Assembly (NCBI GenBank): GCA_024692235.1
Contig: JAILMW010000032.1
Span: 44,093-108,092, forward strand
Direction: 5' to 3'
Source of the DNA: Saccharofermentans sp.
GTDB taxonomy: Bacteria; Bacillota; Clostridia; Saccharofermentanales; Saccharofermentanaceae
Length of the DNA: 64,000 nucleotides
Shown: positions 8,192 to 16,316 of the stretch, one piece after another
How positions within the stretch are numbered: position 1 is the first letter of the stretch
How the letters are laid out: each line of letters opens with the position of its first letter
The notes under the pieces: model-generated
What the model was told of the DNA's origin: nothing
The model's database searches: none
Seen by the model: only the letters and a program-made list of their open reading frames with translations
Translations under genes and position numbers: made by a program

Positions 8192-9127
8192 TCAGTCTGC
8201 GAACATGGGTGTAGACAGATATCTGTCGCCTGTATCGGGAAGAAGCGCAACGATATTCTTGCCCTTGAACTCGGGCCTCTTGGCAACTTCAGCTGCAGCC
8301 CACAAAGCCGCGCCTGATGAGATACCTACAAGGATACCCTCTGTCTGTGCAAATTCCTTACCCTTGGCGAAAGCATCTTCGTTCTCTACCTTGATGATCT
8401 CGTCATATACTGAAGTATTGAGAGTATCGGGAACAAAGCCTGCACCGATACCCTGGATCTTATGAGGGCCTGCCTTGCCTTCGGAAAGGACGGGAGAAGA
8501 AGCGGGCTCTACTGCGATGATCTTAACGTTCGGGTTCTTGCTCTTTAAGAACTCGCCTACACCCGTGATAGTACCGCCTGTACCTACACCTGCGATAAAT
8601 GCGTCAACCTTACCGTCAAGATCCGCCCAGATCTCGGGACCTGTTGTAGCCTTATGTGCAGCAGGGTTAGCAGGGTTAACAAACTGGCCGGGGATGAAGC
8701 TTCCGGGGATCGAGGCATTTAACTCCTCTGCCTTTGCGATAGCACCCTTCATGCCTTTCGCGCCTTCTGTAAGAACGAGCTCTGCGCCGTATGCCTTAAG
8801 GAGGTTCCTTCTCTCGACGCTCATGGTCTCGGGCATCGTTATGATGATCTTGTATCCTCTTGCTGCAGCAACGGCCGCAAGTCCTATTCCGGTGTTACCG
8901 CTTGTGGGCTCGATGATCGTGGAGCCGGGCTTGAGCTTACCGGACTTCTCGGCATCGTCGATCATTGCAAGTGCAACTCTGTCCTTGACGCTTCCTGCGG
9001 GATTAAAATACTCGAGCTTAACGAATACGTTAGCATCAAGGTCATTGTTCTTTACATAGTTGTTCAGCTTAAGAAGCGGTGTTCCTCCGATAAGGTCTGT
9101 GATCTTCTCATATAAGGCCATTGTCAT
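8192..9127 (-). CDS. cysK: Cysteine synthase A (O-acetylserine thiol-lyase)
   Basis: PLP enzyme that makes cysteine from O-acetylserine and sulfide in the cytoplasm. The 311 residues show GGTPLL, the PLP lysine in NPAGSVKDR (about K48), the substrate loop [10 protein letters not shown] and the phosphate-binding GTGGTITG, all as in CysK. Two ATGs lie close together; AGGAG is 3 nt from the first (9127) and 9 nt from the second (9121), so the second may be the real start. The promoter carries the CCTAT-N7-GTAGG operator at the transcription start. In Bacillus CysK also acts as corepressor partner of the Rrf2 protein CymR, so its place near an Rrf2 gene is suggestive. Confidence 0.97.
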   Translation of the reverse strand: MTMALYEKITDLIGGTPLLKLNNYVKNNDLDANVFVKLEYFNPAGSVKDRVALAMIDDAEKSGKLKPGSTIIEPTSGNTGIGLAAVAAARGYKIIITMPETMSVERRNLLKAYGAELVLTEGAKGMKGAIAKAEELNASIPGSFIPGQFVNPANPAAHKATTGPEIWADLDGKVDAFIAGVGTGGTITGVGEFLKSKNPNVKIIAVEPASSPVLSEGKAGPHKIQGIGAGFVPDTLNTSVYDEIIKVENEDAFAKGKEFAQTEGILVGISSGAALWAAAEVAKRPEFKGKNIVALLPDTGDRYLSTPMFAD

Positions 9128-9177
9128 GATCTCCTTTAATATCTTTAATACTGTCCGAAAGGATATAACCTCTAATT

Positions 9178-9194
9178 CCTATCGACTTTGTAGG
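9178..9194. promoter_or_regulatory. Operator CCTAT-N7-GTAGG at the cysK start
   Basis: CCTAT (9178-9182), 7 nt, GTAGG (9190-9194), inside a wider AT-rich near-palindrome (AATTCCTAT and GTAGGTTAATT). It starts a few bases downstream of the cysK -10, a repressor position. It shares TCCTAT and CTTTGTAGG with the site at 9349-9365. Confidence 0.7.
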
Positions 9195-9197
9195 TTA

Positions 9198-9226
9198 ATT
9201 GTATGACGCAAAGAACACTTTGTCAA
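9198..9226 (-). promoter_or_regulatory. cysK promoter (TTGACA-N17-TACAAT)
   Basis: Minus-strand TTGACA at 9221-9226 and TACAAT at 9198-9203 with a 17-nt spacer. Start expected near 9191, inside the operator. Confidence 0.85.
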
Positions 9227-9304
9227 CATAAAAATCCCGCAAAGCCCTCTCCTGTATATAGTTGTATATTACGGGGACTTTTTTGAAAGATCGGCAAAAA
9301 GTTA

Positions 9305-9333
9305 TTGACACGTCACTTCTGATACGTTACAAT
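9305..9333 (+). promoter_or_regulatory. Promoter of the leader peptide and sulfhydrylase gene (TTGACA-N17-TACAAT)
   Basis: TTGACA at 9305-9310 and TACAAT at 9328-9333, spacer 17 nt, hexamers identical to those of the cysK promoter. Start near 9340, giving a leader RNA of about 250 nt before the enzyme gene. Confidence 0.85.
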
Positions 9334-9348
9334 CCAACACATACAAAT

Positions 9349-9365
9349 CCTATAACCTTTGTAGG
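9349..9365. promoter_or_regulatory. Operator CCTAT-N7-GTAGG at the sulfhydrylase promoter
   Basis: CCTAT (9349-9353), 7 nt, GTAGG (9361-9365), about 10 nt downstream of the start site. It matches the cysK operator in both arms and in most of the spacer (CTTT). Confidence 0.7.
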
Positions 9366-9388
9366 GATTAATGAAAGGAGACACATCG

Positions 9389-9463
9389 ATGAACATCATA
9401 TTCGCAATGCTCAGAAGAAATTACAGAAACGGACGAATGTGTCTCTGTATGTGTACAAGATGA
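9389..9463 (+). CDS. Cysteine-rich leader peptide (24 residues)
   Basis: A 24-codon ORF with AGGAG about 9 nt upstream. It begins MNIIFAMLRR and ends GRMCLCMCTR: three UGU cysteine codons and two AUG codons fall within the last eight codons. It lies between a strong promoter and an intrinsic terminator, upstream of a gene that makes sulfur amino acids. This is the plan of an amino-acid attenuator, in which a ribosome slowed by lack of charged tRNA-Cys would favour read-through (inference). Leader peptides with Cys codons are known upstream of cysteine genes in mycobacteria; I do not know of one described for this gene in Clostridia. The peptide is too short for its sequence alone to prove translation. 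Confidence 0.7.
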   Translation: MNIIFAMLRRNYRNGRMCLCMCTR

Positions 9464-9494
9464 TCTCATAGAATTTTAATTACATAAGCCGATC

Positions 9495-9532
9495 AACTCC
9501 CCGAAGTCCTGACCGTCTTTGGGGAGTTTTCT
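9495..9532 (+). terminator. Attenuator terminator upstream of the sulfhydrylase gene
   Basis: AACTCCCCGAAG (9495-9506) pairs with CTTTGGGGAGTT (9517-9528), a 12-bp stem with one G-U pair and a 10-nt loop, then TTTTCTT. It stands 32 nt after the leader peptide stop and 57 nt before the enzyme ATG, so it must be passed to express the enzyme. Confidence 0.8.
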
Positions 9533-9588
9533 TAAACAAAAACACCAAAACAATTTCAATAAACTTACATAAAGAGAGGTAAATAACC

Positions 9589-10881
9589 ATGGCATATACA
9601 TACGACAACAACTACAAGTTCGAGACGATTCAGCTTCACGCAGGACAGGAAAATCCCGATCCCGTAACAGACGCAAGAGCAGTACCGATCTACCTTACAT
9701 CTTCTTACGTTTTCCATAATTCACAGCACGCATCCGACAGATTCGGTCTTAAGGATGCAGGTAACGTATACAGCAGGATCACAAATCCCACACAGGATGT
9801 ATTCGAGCAGAGAGTAGCAGCTCTCGAGGGCGGTGTCGCCGCATTGGGCGTATCTTCCGGCGCAGCAGCTATCACCAATACACTTCAGGCTCTTGCTCAC
9901 GCAGGTGATCACATCGTAGCCGCAAACAACATCTACGGCGGTACATTCAATCTCTTAAGACATACTCTTCCCGCTTACGGCATCACTACTACTTTCGTTG
10001 ATCCTCTTGATCTCGATGCCATCGACGCGGCTTTCCAGGAAAATACAAAGGCAGTGCACATCGAGACTTTGGGCAACCCCAACTCCGAAGTCGTTGATAT
10101 CGAAGCTATCGCAAAGATCGCACATAAGCACGGTGTACCCCTTGTTGTAGATAATACTTTCGCTACACCCTACCTTGTAAGACCTATCGAATACGGTGCT
10201 GATATCGTAGTTCATTCCGCTACTAAGTTTATCGGCGGCCACGGTACTTCCATCGGCGGTGTTATCGTTGATTCCGGTAAGTTCGACTGGGCAGCATCCG
10301 GCAAGTTCCCCTGGCTTGTTGATCCCAACCCTTCCTATCACGGCTTGAGCTTCGCTAAGGACGTAGGAGCTGCTGCATTTGTAGTATATGTAAGAACTAT
10401 CCTCTTAAGAGATACGGGTTCTACTTTATCTCCCGTTCACGCATTCGTATTCCTTCAGGGACTTGAGACACTTTCCCTCAGAGTAGAGCGCCACGTAGAG
10501 AATGCACTTAAGGTAGTGGAGTTTCTTAATAATCACCCCAAGGTAGCAAAGGTAAACCACCCTGCAGTATCCACGGATCCTTCTCAGCAGGCTCTTTACA
10601 AGAAGTACTATCCTAACGGCGGCGGAGTCATCTTCACATTTGAGATCAAGGGCGGCGCTAAGGAAGCTCAGGAGTTCATCGATAAGCTCAAGATCTTCTC
10701 ACTTCTTGCAAACGTAGCAGACGTTAAGTCCCTTGCTATCCACCCTGCATCAACTACACACTCCGAGGATTCCGAAGAGGAGCTTGCACTTCAGGGCATC
10801 AAGCAGAGCACGGTTCGTCTCTCCATCGGTATCGAGCACATCGACGATATCCTTGCAGACATCAAGCAGGCTCTCGACTGA
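9589..10881 (+). CDS. metY: O-acetylhomoserine sulfhydrylase (aminocarboxypropyltransferase)
   Basis: Cytoplasmic PLP enzyme that joins sulfide (or methanethiol) to O-acetylhomoserine to give homocysteine (or methionine). At 430 residues it has the length of the MetY/Met17 group, longer than cystathionine gamma-synthases (about 380). It begins with FETIQLHAGQ, has YSRITNPTQ near residue 61, the VVDNTFATPYL strand and the PLP lysine in HSATKFIGGHG (about K213). RBS AGAGAGG. Expression depends on a CCTAT-N7-GTAGG operator and on the Cys-leader attenuator in front. Some relatives are annotated cysteine synthase; the homocysteine role is the better fit. Confidence 0.93.
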   Translation: MAYTYDNNYKFETIQLHAGQENPDPVTDARAVPIYLTSSYVFHNSQHASDRFGLKDAGNVYSRITNPTQDVFEQRVAALEGGVAALGVSSGAAAITNTLQALAHAGDHIVAANNIYGGTFNLLRHTLPAYGITTTFVDPLDLDAIDAAFQENTKAVHIETLGNPNSEVVDIEAIAKIAHKHGVPLVVDNTFATPYLVRPIEYGADIVVHSATKFIGGHGTSIGGVIVDSGKFDWAASGKFPWLVDPNPSYHGLSFAKDVGAAAFVVYVRTILLRDTGSTLSPVHAFVFLQGLETLSLRVERHVENALKVVEFLNNHPKVAKVNHPAVSTDPSQQALYKKYYPNGGGVIFTFEIKGGAKEAQEFIDKLKIFSLLANVADVKSLAIHPASTTHSEDSEEELALQGIKQSTVRLSIGIEHIDDILADIKQALD

Positions 10882-10912
10882 CACTTAACACTTCGATATA
10901 TACAACACCACA

Positions 10913-10943
10913 AAACCCCGACTTCAAGTTGAAGTCGGGGTTT
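10913..10943. terminator. Bidirectional terminator between metY and the cyclophilin gene
   Basis: AAACCCCGACTTC and GAAGTCGGGGTTT form a perfect 13-bp stem with an AAGTT loop, with A/T tracts on both sides. Confidence 0.85.
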
Positions 10944-10977
10944 AAAATGCTCTTTGAATTTCTTCGAAATGCAGTTC

Positions 10978-11463
10978 TTACAGCTGAACTGTCATTACTT
11001 CGATGACCTGAGGCTCAAGGGGCTTGTCGTTATAATCTGTCCTTGTCTCAGCGATCTTATCTACGATCTCGATACCCTCGATGACCTTACCGAAAGCAGC
11101 ATAGGAACCGTCCAGGTGAGGTGCATCCTCATGCATGATGAAGAACTGGGATCCTGCGGAATCGGGATCCATTGCACGTGCCATGGAAAGAACGCCTCTT
11201 GTATGACGAAGATCGTTCTTAACGCCGTTCTGTGCGAACTCTCCCTTGATGTGATATCCGGGACCGCCCATTCCGGTTCCGTCGGGACAGCCGCCCTGGA
11301 TCATGAAGCCGGGAATTACACGGTGGAAAGTAAGTCCGTTATAGAAGCCCTGGCTTGCGAGCTTAACGAAGTTCTCTACAGTGATGGGAGCGATCTCGGG
11401 ATAAAGCTCGCACTTGATGTCACCTAAGTCCTTGATCGTGATGGTTACGATGGGATTTGCCAT
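10978..11463 (-). CDS. Cyclophilin-type peptidyl-prolyl isomerase
   Basis: Single-domain cyclophilin of 161 residues that speeds cis-trans isomerisation of X-Pro bonds. It shows the core motifs [13 protein letters not shown], a GxGxGGPGY loop, the active-site SAGSQFFI and [12 protein letters not shown]. There is no signal peptide or anchor, so it is cytoplasmic. Its ATG overlaps the pncB stop (TAATG), so the two are probably translated together. Confidence 0.95.
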   Translation of the reverse strand: MANPIVTITIKDLGDIKCELYPEIAPITVENFVKLASQGFYNGLTFHRVIPGFMIQGGCPDGTGMGGPGYHIKGEFAQNGVKNDLRHTRGVLSMARAMDPDSAGSQFFIMHEDAPHLDGSYAAFGKVIEGIEIVDKIAETRTDYNDKPLEPQVIEVMTVQL

Positions 11464-12938
11464 TAGTTATTACCTCTCTTGTCTTTATGCTTATAGCTTC
11501 TTAGTATATCATCCTTTATCTTCCAAAGCTTGGGTGAAAGATCTACATAGTAGTTGTGGGGATTTTCAAATCTCTTAACTGCATCCCATAAAGAATCGAT
11601 CTCCTTGGTGCAGTAGTTCCTGATATCCGTAATGGAAGGAGACTTGTAGCAGCATTCGCCCTTATCGAAGATCTTGACCAGGAGCTTTCTTGTCTCATAA
11701 TTCTCCAGGGTCTTGGATTTCCATGTCTCTACGGGGTCAAATATCTCATATGGCTCGCCGCCCGGGATCTCCTCGCCTTCCACGAAGAGAACGTCAGCCA
11801 TAGCCTTGCCTGTTGCCTTATCGTAGAATCTTACGATCTCCTTACTGCAGGGAGTAGTCACCTTGCCCGCGTTCTCGGATATCTTCATCTTGGGGATGAT
11901 GTTGCCGTTTTGATCCTCGACTGCGCAGATCTTATATACGCCTCCGAATACCGGCTCGGCCTTGGAAGTTATAAGCCTCTCGCCTACTCCGAAGGAATCG
12001 ATGCAGGCACCCTGCCTTATAAGATCCCTGATTATATATTCATCAAGGGCATTGGATACGGTGATCTTACAATCCGTAAGTCCTGCCTCATCCAGCATCT
12101 GCCTTGCCTTCTGGGTCATATATGTAAGGTCTCCGCTGTCGATCCTTATTCCAAGGAGCCTCTTGCCCATAGGTTCAAGTACTTCCTTGGCACATCTGAT
12201 GGCATTGGGGATACCGCTCTTTAAGACATCGTATGTATCGACCAGAAGAAGAGTCTTATCGGGATAAGATTCGGCATATGCCTTGAATGCTTCGAACTCG
12301 TCGTCATAGAGCATTACCCAGCTGTGAGCCATGGTGCCTGAAAGCGGAATGTCGAATTGCTGTCCGCAGATAGTACAGGAAGTACCTGCTACACCTGCGA
12401 TATAAGCAGCACGGGCGCCCAATACGGAAGCATCGAAGCCCTGCGCTCTTCTTGCACCGAACTCCATTATCGGCCTTCCTTCAGCTGCTCTTACGATCCT
12501 TGCGGTCTTGGTAGCGATAAGGCTCTGGTGGTTGATGGTACAAAGAAGCGCCGTCTCAAGAAGCTGCGCCTGAAGGACGGGGCCTCTGACCTTAACGAGA
12601 GGCTCTCTCGGAAATACGATCGTACCCTCGGGGATAGCCCATACATCACAACTGAACTTGAAATCACGAAGATAAGAGATGAATCTGTCATCGAATCCGT
12701 AGCTGCTTAAAAACTTCAGATCTTCCTCGGTAAAGTGAAGATTATTAAGATAATCTATGACCTGCTCAAGGCCTGCCATAACGGCAAATCCGCCGTGTTC
12801 GGGAACGTCCCTGAAGAACATGTCAAAATATACGATCTTGTCTTCGTTACCGCCGTCAAGATAGCCCTTGCCCATGGTGAGCTCATAGAAATCAGTGAGC
12901 ATACTCATGTTCGTGCGGTCATTCCACATACTATTCAT
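11463..12938 (-). CDS. pncB: Nicotinate phosphoribosyltransferase
   Basis: Makes nicotinate mononucleotide from nicotinate and PRPP, the entry step of NAD salvage. The 491 residues show the N-terminal [13 protein letters not shown], the conserved [13 protein letters not shown] stretch, [10 protein letters not shown] and [10 protein letters not shown] near the PRPP site. GAGGTG precedes the ATG. First gene of a two-gene unit with the cyclophilin; it follows the terminator of the SPFH/NfeD unit. Confidence 0.95.
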   Translation of the reverse strand: MNSMWNDRTNMSMLTDFYELTMGKGYLDGGNEDKIVYFDMFFRDVPEHGGFAVMAGLEQVIDYLNNLHFTEEDLKFLSSYGFDDRFISYLRDFKFSCDVWAIPEGTIVFPREPLVKVRGPVLQAQLLETALLCTINHQSLIATKTARIVRAAEGRPIMEFGARRAQGFDASVLGARAAYIAGVAGTSCTICGQQFDIPLSGTMAHSWVMLYDDEFEAFKAYAESYPDKTLLLVDTYDVLKSGIPNAIRCAKEVLEPMGKRLLGIRIDSGDLTYMTQKARQMLDEAGLTDCKITVSNALDEYIIRDLIRQGACIDSFGVGERLITSKAEPVFGGVYKICAVEDQNGNIIPKMKISENAGKVTTPCSKEIVRFYDKATGKAMADVLFVEGEEIPGGEPYEIFDPVETWKSKTLENYETRKLLVKIFDKGECCYKSPSITDIRNYCTKEIDSLWDAVKRFENPHNYYVDLSPKLWKIKDDILRSYKHKDKRGNN

Positions 12939-12965
12939 GACTTGTCACCTCGTGTATCCGAATAA

Positions 12966-13001
12966 TAAAAAAGGCCCCGGATGAAGAACATTCGGAGCCT
13001 T
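12966..13001 (-). terminator. Terminator of the SPFH/NfeD unit
   Basis: On the minus strand AAGGCTCCG pairs with CGGGGCCTT (one mismatch), followed by six T. It begins about 17 nt after the SPFH stop codon. Confidence 0.8.
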
Positions 13002-13017
13002 AATTATAGCTTATTAA

Positions 13018-13911
13018 TCAGTCTTTTACTATCTCCTTCAAGGATGTCGCAAGACCTGCAAGCCCCTGGATCTCCGAAGGGATAATGATCTTTGTAGCCT
13101 TACCGTCAGCTGCCTTCTCGAATGCCTCGAGGCTCTTTATAGCAACAAGACCCTGATCTGCGCCTACGTCCTTGATCATCTGAAGACCCTTAGCTGTAGC
13201 TTCCTGTACTGCGAGGATAGCCTGAGCCTGACCTTCAGCCTCTCTGATAGCTGCTTCCTTCTTAGCCTCGGCACGAAGGATAGCTGACTCCTTCTCACCT
13301 TCTGCCTCACGGATAGCTGCTTCCTTCTTACCTTCTGCAACGAGGATAGCTTCTCTCTTCTCTCTCTCGGCCTTCATCTGCTTCTCCATGGCTACCTGGA
13401 TCTCCTTGGGAGGCATGATGTTCTTAAGCTCAACTCTGTTTACCTTGATTCCCCAGGGATCTGTTGCCTCATCGAGGAGCTCTCTCATCTTTGTATTGAT
13501 GATGTCACGGCTTGTAAGAGTCTGGTCGAGCTCGAGGTCACCGATGATGTTACGAAGTGTTGTAGCGGAAAGATTCTCGATAGCGCTGATGGGACGCTCG
13601 ATACCGTATGTATAGAGCTTAGGATCAACGATCTGATAGAAGAGGACAGTATCGATCATCATGGTTACGTTATCCTTTGTGATAACGGCCTGAGGCTGGA
13701 AGTCTGCTACCTTCTCCTTCAGGGATATCTTCTTTGCTACCTTATCGATAACGGGGACCTTGAAGTGGATACCCGTCTCCCACGTTGTCTTATATGCACC
13801 GAGCCTCTCTACGATGAATGTCGTAGCCTGAGGAACGATCTTAACACATGAACAAACTACAATGATAAGGATCACTGCTAATACTAATACAGGAACTACT
13901 GCTGCCGGCAT
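13018..13911 (-). CDS. SPFH-domain (stomatin/prohibitin-like) membrane protein
   Basis: A 297-residue protein with one N-terminal membrane helix, then a band-7/SPFH domain (FIVERLGAYKTTWETGIHFKVP, DVTM-type strand KDNVTMMIDTVLFYQI) and a long alanine/glutamate coiled coil at about 180-235. The coil contains a near-exact repeat, KKEAAIREAEG, also visible in the DNA at about 13225-13345. Such proteins form oligomeric scaffolds in membrane microdomains. It pairs with the NfeD gene just upstream, the standard SPFH-NfeD partnership. AGGAGG stands before the ATG. Client proteins are unknown. Confidence 0.92.
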   Translation of the reverse strand: MPAAVVPVLVLAVILIIVVCSCVKIVPQATTFIVERLGAYKTTWETGIHFKVPVIDKVAKKISLKEKVADFQPQAVITKDNVTMMIDTVLFYQIVDPKLYTYGIERPISAIENLSATTLRNIIGDLELDQTLTSRDIINTKMRELLDEATDPWGIKVNRVELKNIMPPKEIQVAMEKQMKAEREKREAILVAEGKKEAAIREAEGEKESAILRAEAKKEAAIREAEGQAQAILAVQEATAKGLQMIKDVGADQGLVAIKSLEAFEKAADGKATKIIIPSEIQGLAGLATSLKEIVKD

Positions 13912-13944
13912 TTTCTTACCCTCCTAATACCTTTAATGTTTCTA

Positions 13945-14391
13945 TTATACTTCTTTTACGATGAGCTTGACGCCTTCCATTGAAAGGACTTTAACCTTAG
14001 CGCCTTCACTGATGGCTTTGTCCGCCTTTGCACTCCAGACTTGACCCAAGACCTTGATCTGTCCCTGACCGGCCATAGGATCGATCGCCTTGATGACGAC
14101 ACCTTCCTTGCCGATAACGCGATCCGCATTAGTCGGATCCGTCTTCCCGGAATGCTTTGCGTCTATAGCGGGCCTTATCCATATGAGACATGCTACGAAG
14201 CAAACAACAGATACAATGATCATGGCGATGACCTGAGCGGCTACCGGAGCTCCCAAGAGATCCATTATAGCGGCGACCAGACATCCTGCTGCACACCATA
14301 CCGTGGTGATCCCGAGTGTAACGGCTTCTACGATGAGGAATGCGACCATCAGTATAAGCCATACTATCCACATGCTGATTGTGAAATCCAT
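13945..14391 (-). CDS. NfeD-like membrane protein
   Basis: A 148-residue short-form NfeD: two or three membrane helices (about 5-70) followed by a C-terminal OB-fold of about 60 residues starting at RVIGKEGVVIKAI, with no protease domain. Such proteins partner with SPFH scaffolds, whose gene is 33 nt downstream. The open frame reaches a GTG at 14397, but the ATG at 14391 is better placed, about 8 nt after GGGAGG. Confidence 0.88.
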   Translation of the reverse strand: MDFTISMWIVWLILMVAFLIVEAVTLGITTVWCAAGCLVAAIMDLLGAPVAAQVIAMIIVSVVCFVACLIWIRPAIDAKHSGKTDPTNADRVIGKEGVVIKAIDPMAGQGQIKVLGQVWSAKADKAISEGAKVKVLSMEGVKLIVKEV

Positions 14392-14423
14392 ATACACTAC
14401 CTCCCTTATTCATACTTGTAACG

Positions 14424-14429
14424 ATTATA
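14424..14429 (-). promoter_or_regulatory. Likely -10 box for the NfeD/SPFH unit
   Basis: TATAAT on the minus strand with only a weak -35 (TGGATT) 17 nt upstream; the start would fall about 25 nt before the NfeD ATG. Confidence 0.4.
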
Positions 14430-14498
14430 CCCTGCCCCAAATCCCGAATCCATATTTCCCGATCCAACTTATACAAGTCTTAAACTTTGCTTTAAGTT

Positions 14499-14527
14499 TT
14501 GACAATATATCACCGTTGGGCTATTGT
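14499..14527 (+). promoter_or_regulatory. Promoter of the acyltransferase gene (TTGACA-N17-TATTGT)
   Basis: TTGACA at 14499-14504 and TATTGT at 14522-14527, spacer 17 nt. The -10 ends 6 nt before the ATG, so the transcript should begin at the start codon. Confidence 0.65.
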
Positions 14528-14533
14528 AGACAC

Positions 14534-15550
14534 ATGCGAAAAACCTATATAGATCACATGAAGGCGATAGGCGCGTTCCTTGTTATACTGGCGCATTCGA
14601 TCTCGACTTATTCCGAATCTTTTAAACTCGTACCGAGGCCTTGGGGCATCGTCTCTAATCTGTGTTACGCAGTCAATGCGACGATCTTCTTCGTTATCGC
14701 AGGATACCTTTGCCATAAGCAGGATATTCCCCGTTTTTACTACAAGAAGGAGACGAAGATACTTATTCCTCTTGTCTCTTTCTCACTTCTTAAGATCTTC
14801 TACACCATGTTCCTTTCGGAAAGATTCGCTCACTCGGATTCACTCTGGGGAATGATAAATGACGCTTTCGTCTACGGCAGGCTCTACTGGTTCCCCTATA
14901 CTCTCTTCGTGATCTTCCTTGCGGCGCCTTTATTCTGGCACGACAAGGAGCGCGACAGTAAAAGGCTCGTTGCCTCTGTTGCCGCCATGGTGATATTTGC
15001 GGGATGGGATCAATATCTTTCCATGACAGGCAAGGAGAACTCCATCCTTCTTCTTCAGCTCAATAATGTATTTAAATATATCCCTTATTTTCTTATGGGA
15101 ACCGTCTTCGGACATCTTAAAGGAGATCGTCTCGAGAGCTTCCTTTCGAAGCATATCCCGATAAGGCTTGCCGTATGCGAAGTGCTTACCGTATTCTTCG
15201 GATATATGCTCGTAAGAGGACTTCCCGCAGGAGATGAGGTGCGCGTTGTCTGGGAACTTCCTTTCTACAAGAGGCTTCTTATCGCACTTCCCCTCATATA
15301 CATGATCTACGGGGTATCAAGGCTCCTTCCAAAGGATATAAAGTGGCTTGAACTTGTAGGAAAGAGATCTCTTCAGATACTCTTCTTCGACAGCATCTTC
15401 AGGACAGTGCTCTATAGCGCACTTACAAAGGTCACGGAACATCAGCTCTGGATGATACCCGTCGTTGCACTTCTTAGCATAGTCCTCACCGTACTTTCCT
15501 GCGAGGTAATAAAAAGGATCCCCGGTATAAGGACCCTCGTAGGACTTTAA
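14534..15550 (+). CDS. Acyltransferase family 3 membrane protein
   Basis: A 338-residue polytopic protein of the acyltransferase-3 (OafA/NolL-like) family, which moves acyl groups onto carbohydrates at the membrane. It opens with KTYIDHMKAIGAFLVILAHS, the family's RxxxxDxxKxxxxxxVxxxH pattern with the key histidine, and has about ten TM segments. The frame is open upstream to 14303, but that part overlaps the divergent NfeD gene and has no family similarity that I can see. The ATG used here has no Shine-Dalgarno and lies 6 nt after a -10 box, suggesting a leaderless mRNA. Its stop interlocks with that of truA (TTAA). Substrate unknown. Confidence 0.85.
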   Translation: MRKTYIDHMKAIGAFLVILAHSISTYSESFKLVPRPWGIVSNLCYAVNATIFFVIAGYLCHKQDIPRFYYKKETKILIPLVSFSLLKIFYTMFLSERFAHSDSLWGMINDAFVYGRLYWFPYTLFVIFLAAPLFWHDKERDSKRLVASVAAMVIFAGWDQYLSMTGKENSILLLQLNNVFKYIPYFLMGTVFGHLKGDRLESFLSKHIPIRLAVCEVLTVFFGYMLVRGLPAGDEVRVVWELPFYKRLLIALPLIYMIYGVSRLLPKDIKWLELVGKRSLQILFFDSIFRTVLYSALTKVTEHQLWMIPVVALLSIVLTVLSCEVIKRIPGIRTLVGL

Positions 15551-16314
15551 TCGGCTTTAAGCCACTTACTCCAGTCGTAGTAGACTTCTTCCAGCGTAAG
15601 CCCTTCAGGCGGCAATGTCTTGCCTGCATTTCTTCTGTCGGGGTGCTCGAAAAGCTCCCTTATGTCATCTTCCGTGAGCTTACCAAGTCCCGCATAGAGG
15701 ATCGTTCCGCTCATGATCCTGACCATATTGTAGAGGAACGCTTCTCCCTGAACTTCTATCTCTATTATCCCGGTGGAAGGGATCTTTCTGACGTTCACCG
15801 CAAACATTCGTCTTATAGTAGTCTTCTGACTGCCGCCTGCGGCACAGAAGGATGCGAAGTCATGCTCTCCTGCCATAAGGGAAGCGGCCTTTCTCATAAG
15901 CTCTATATCAGGCTCTGCCTTAACATAATGTGCATAGCGAGAAAGAAGCGGACTTCTGGTGCGGCCGGGCAGGATCCTGTATATATATCTCTTACCCAGG
16001 CTTTCAAACCTTGCGTTGAATCCGTCCTTTACATATACCGCCTTCTTCACGGAGCAATCATCCGGAAGGAGACAGTTAAGTGCTAACGGGATCTTATCTT
16101 CGGGAATATAAAAAGGGACTTCCAGGGAGGATACATGGCCCCGTGCGTGGACCCCTGCATCCGTCCTGGAACATCCCGTTACGGTTAACTTAGTCTTATA
16201 TACTTCAGAGACCGCCTCGTTAAGGACCTGCTGAACGGATCTGCCGTTATCCTGGATCTGATAACCTACAAAGTCCGTGCCGTCATATTCACTTATAAGG
16301 GCGATCGTAGGCAT
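15547..16314 (-). CDS. truA: tRNA pseudouridine synthase A
   Basis: Converts U38-U40 of tRNA anticodon arms to pseudouridine. 255 residues with the catalytic aspartate in CSRTDAGVHARGHV, the FNARFESLGKRYIYRI strand and QGEAFLYNMVRIMSGT. It follows the ROK kinase gene after 2 nt and is likely cotranscribed with it. In many Firmicutes truA sits directly after ecfA-ecfA-ecfT; here the ROK gene has come between. Confidence 0.95.
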   Translation of the reverse strand: MPTIALISEYDGTDFVGYQIQDNGRSVQQVLNEAVSEVYKTKLTVTGCSRTDAGVHARGHVSSLEVPFYIPEDKIPLALNCLLPDDCSVKKAVYVKDGFNARFESLGKRYIYRILPGRTRSPLLSRYAHYVKAEPDIELMRKAASLMAGEHDFASFCAAGGSQKTTIRRMFAVNVRKIPSTGIIEIEVQGEAFLYNMVRIMSGTILYAGLGKLTEDDIRELFEHPDRRNAGKTLPPEGLTLEEVYYDWSKWLKAD

Positions 16315-16316
16315 TC

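Noticed and set aside
9262..9471. 69-residue open frame over the metY leader region
   Set aside because: Out of frame with the Cys-rich leader peptide, no ribosome site, and it would begin before the promoter.
9334..9588. T-box or SAM riboswitch upstream of metY
   Set aside because: No T-box sequence, specifier loop or SAM-riboswitch core was found; the leader is explained by a peptide ORF and a terminator.
13225..13345. Tandem DNA repeat
   Set aside because: Explained by the repeated KKEAAIREAEG coiled-coil sequence of the SPFH protein.
14303..14533. Upstream extension of the acyltransferase frame
   Set aside because: It lies antisense to the NfeD gene, precedes a clear promoter and has no conserved sequence.
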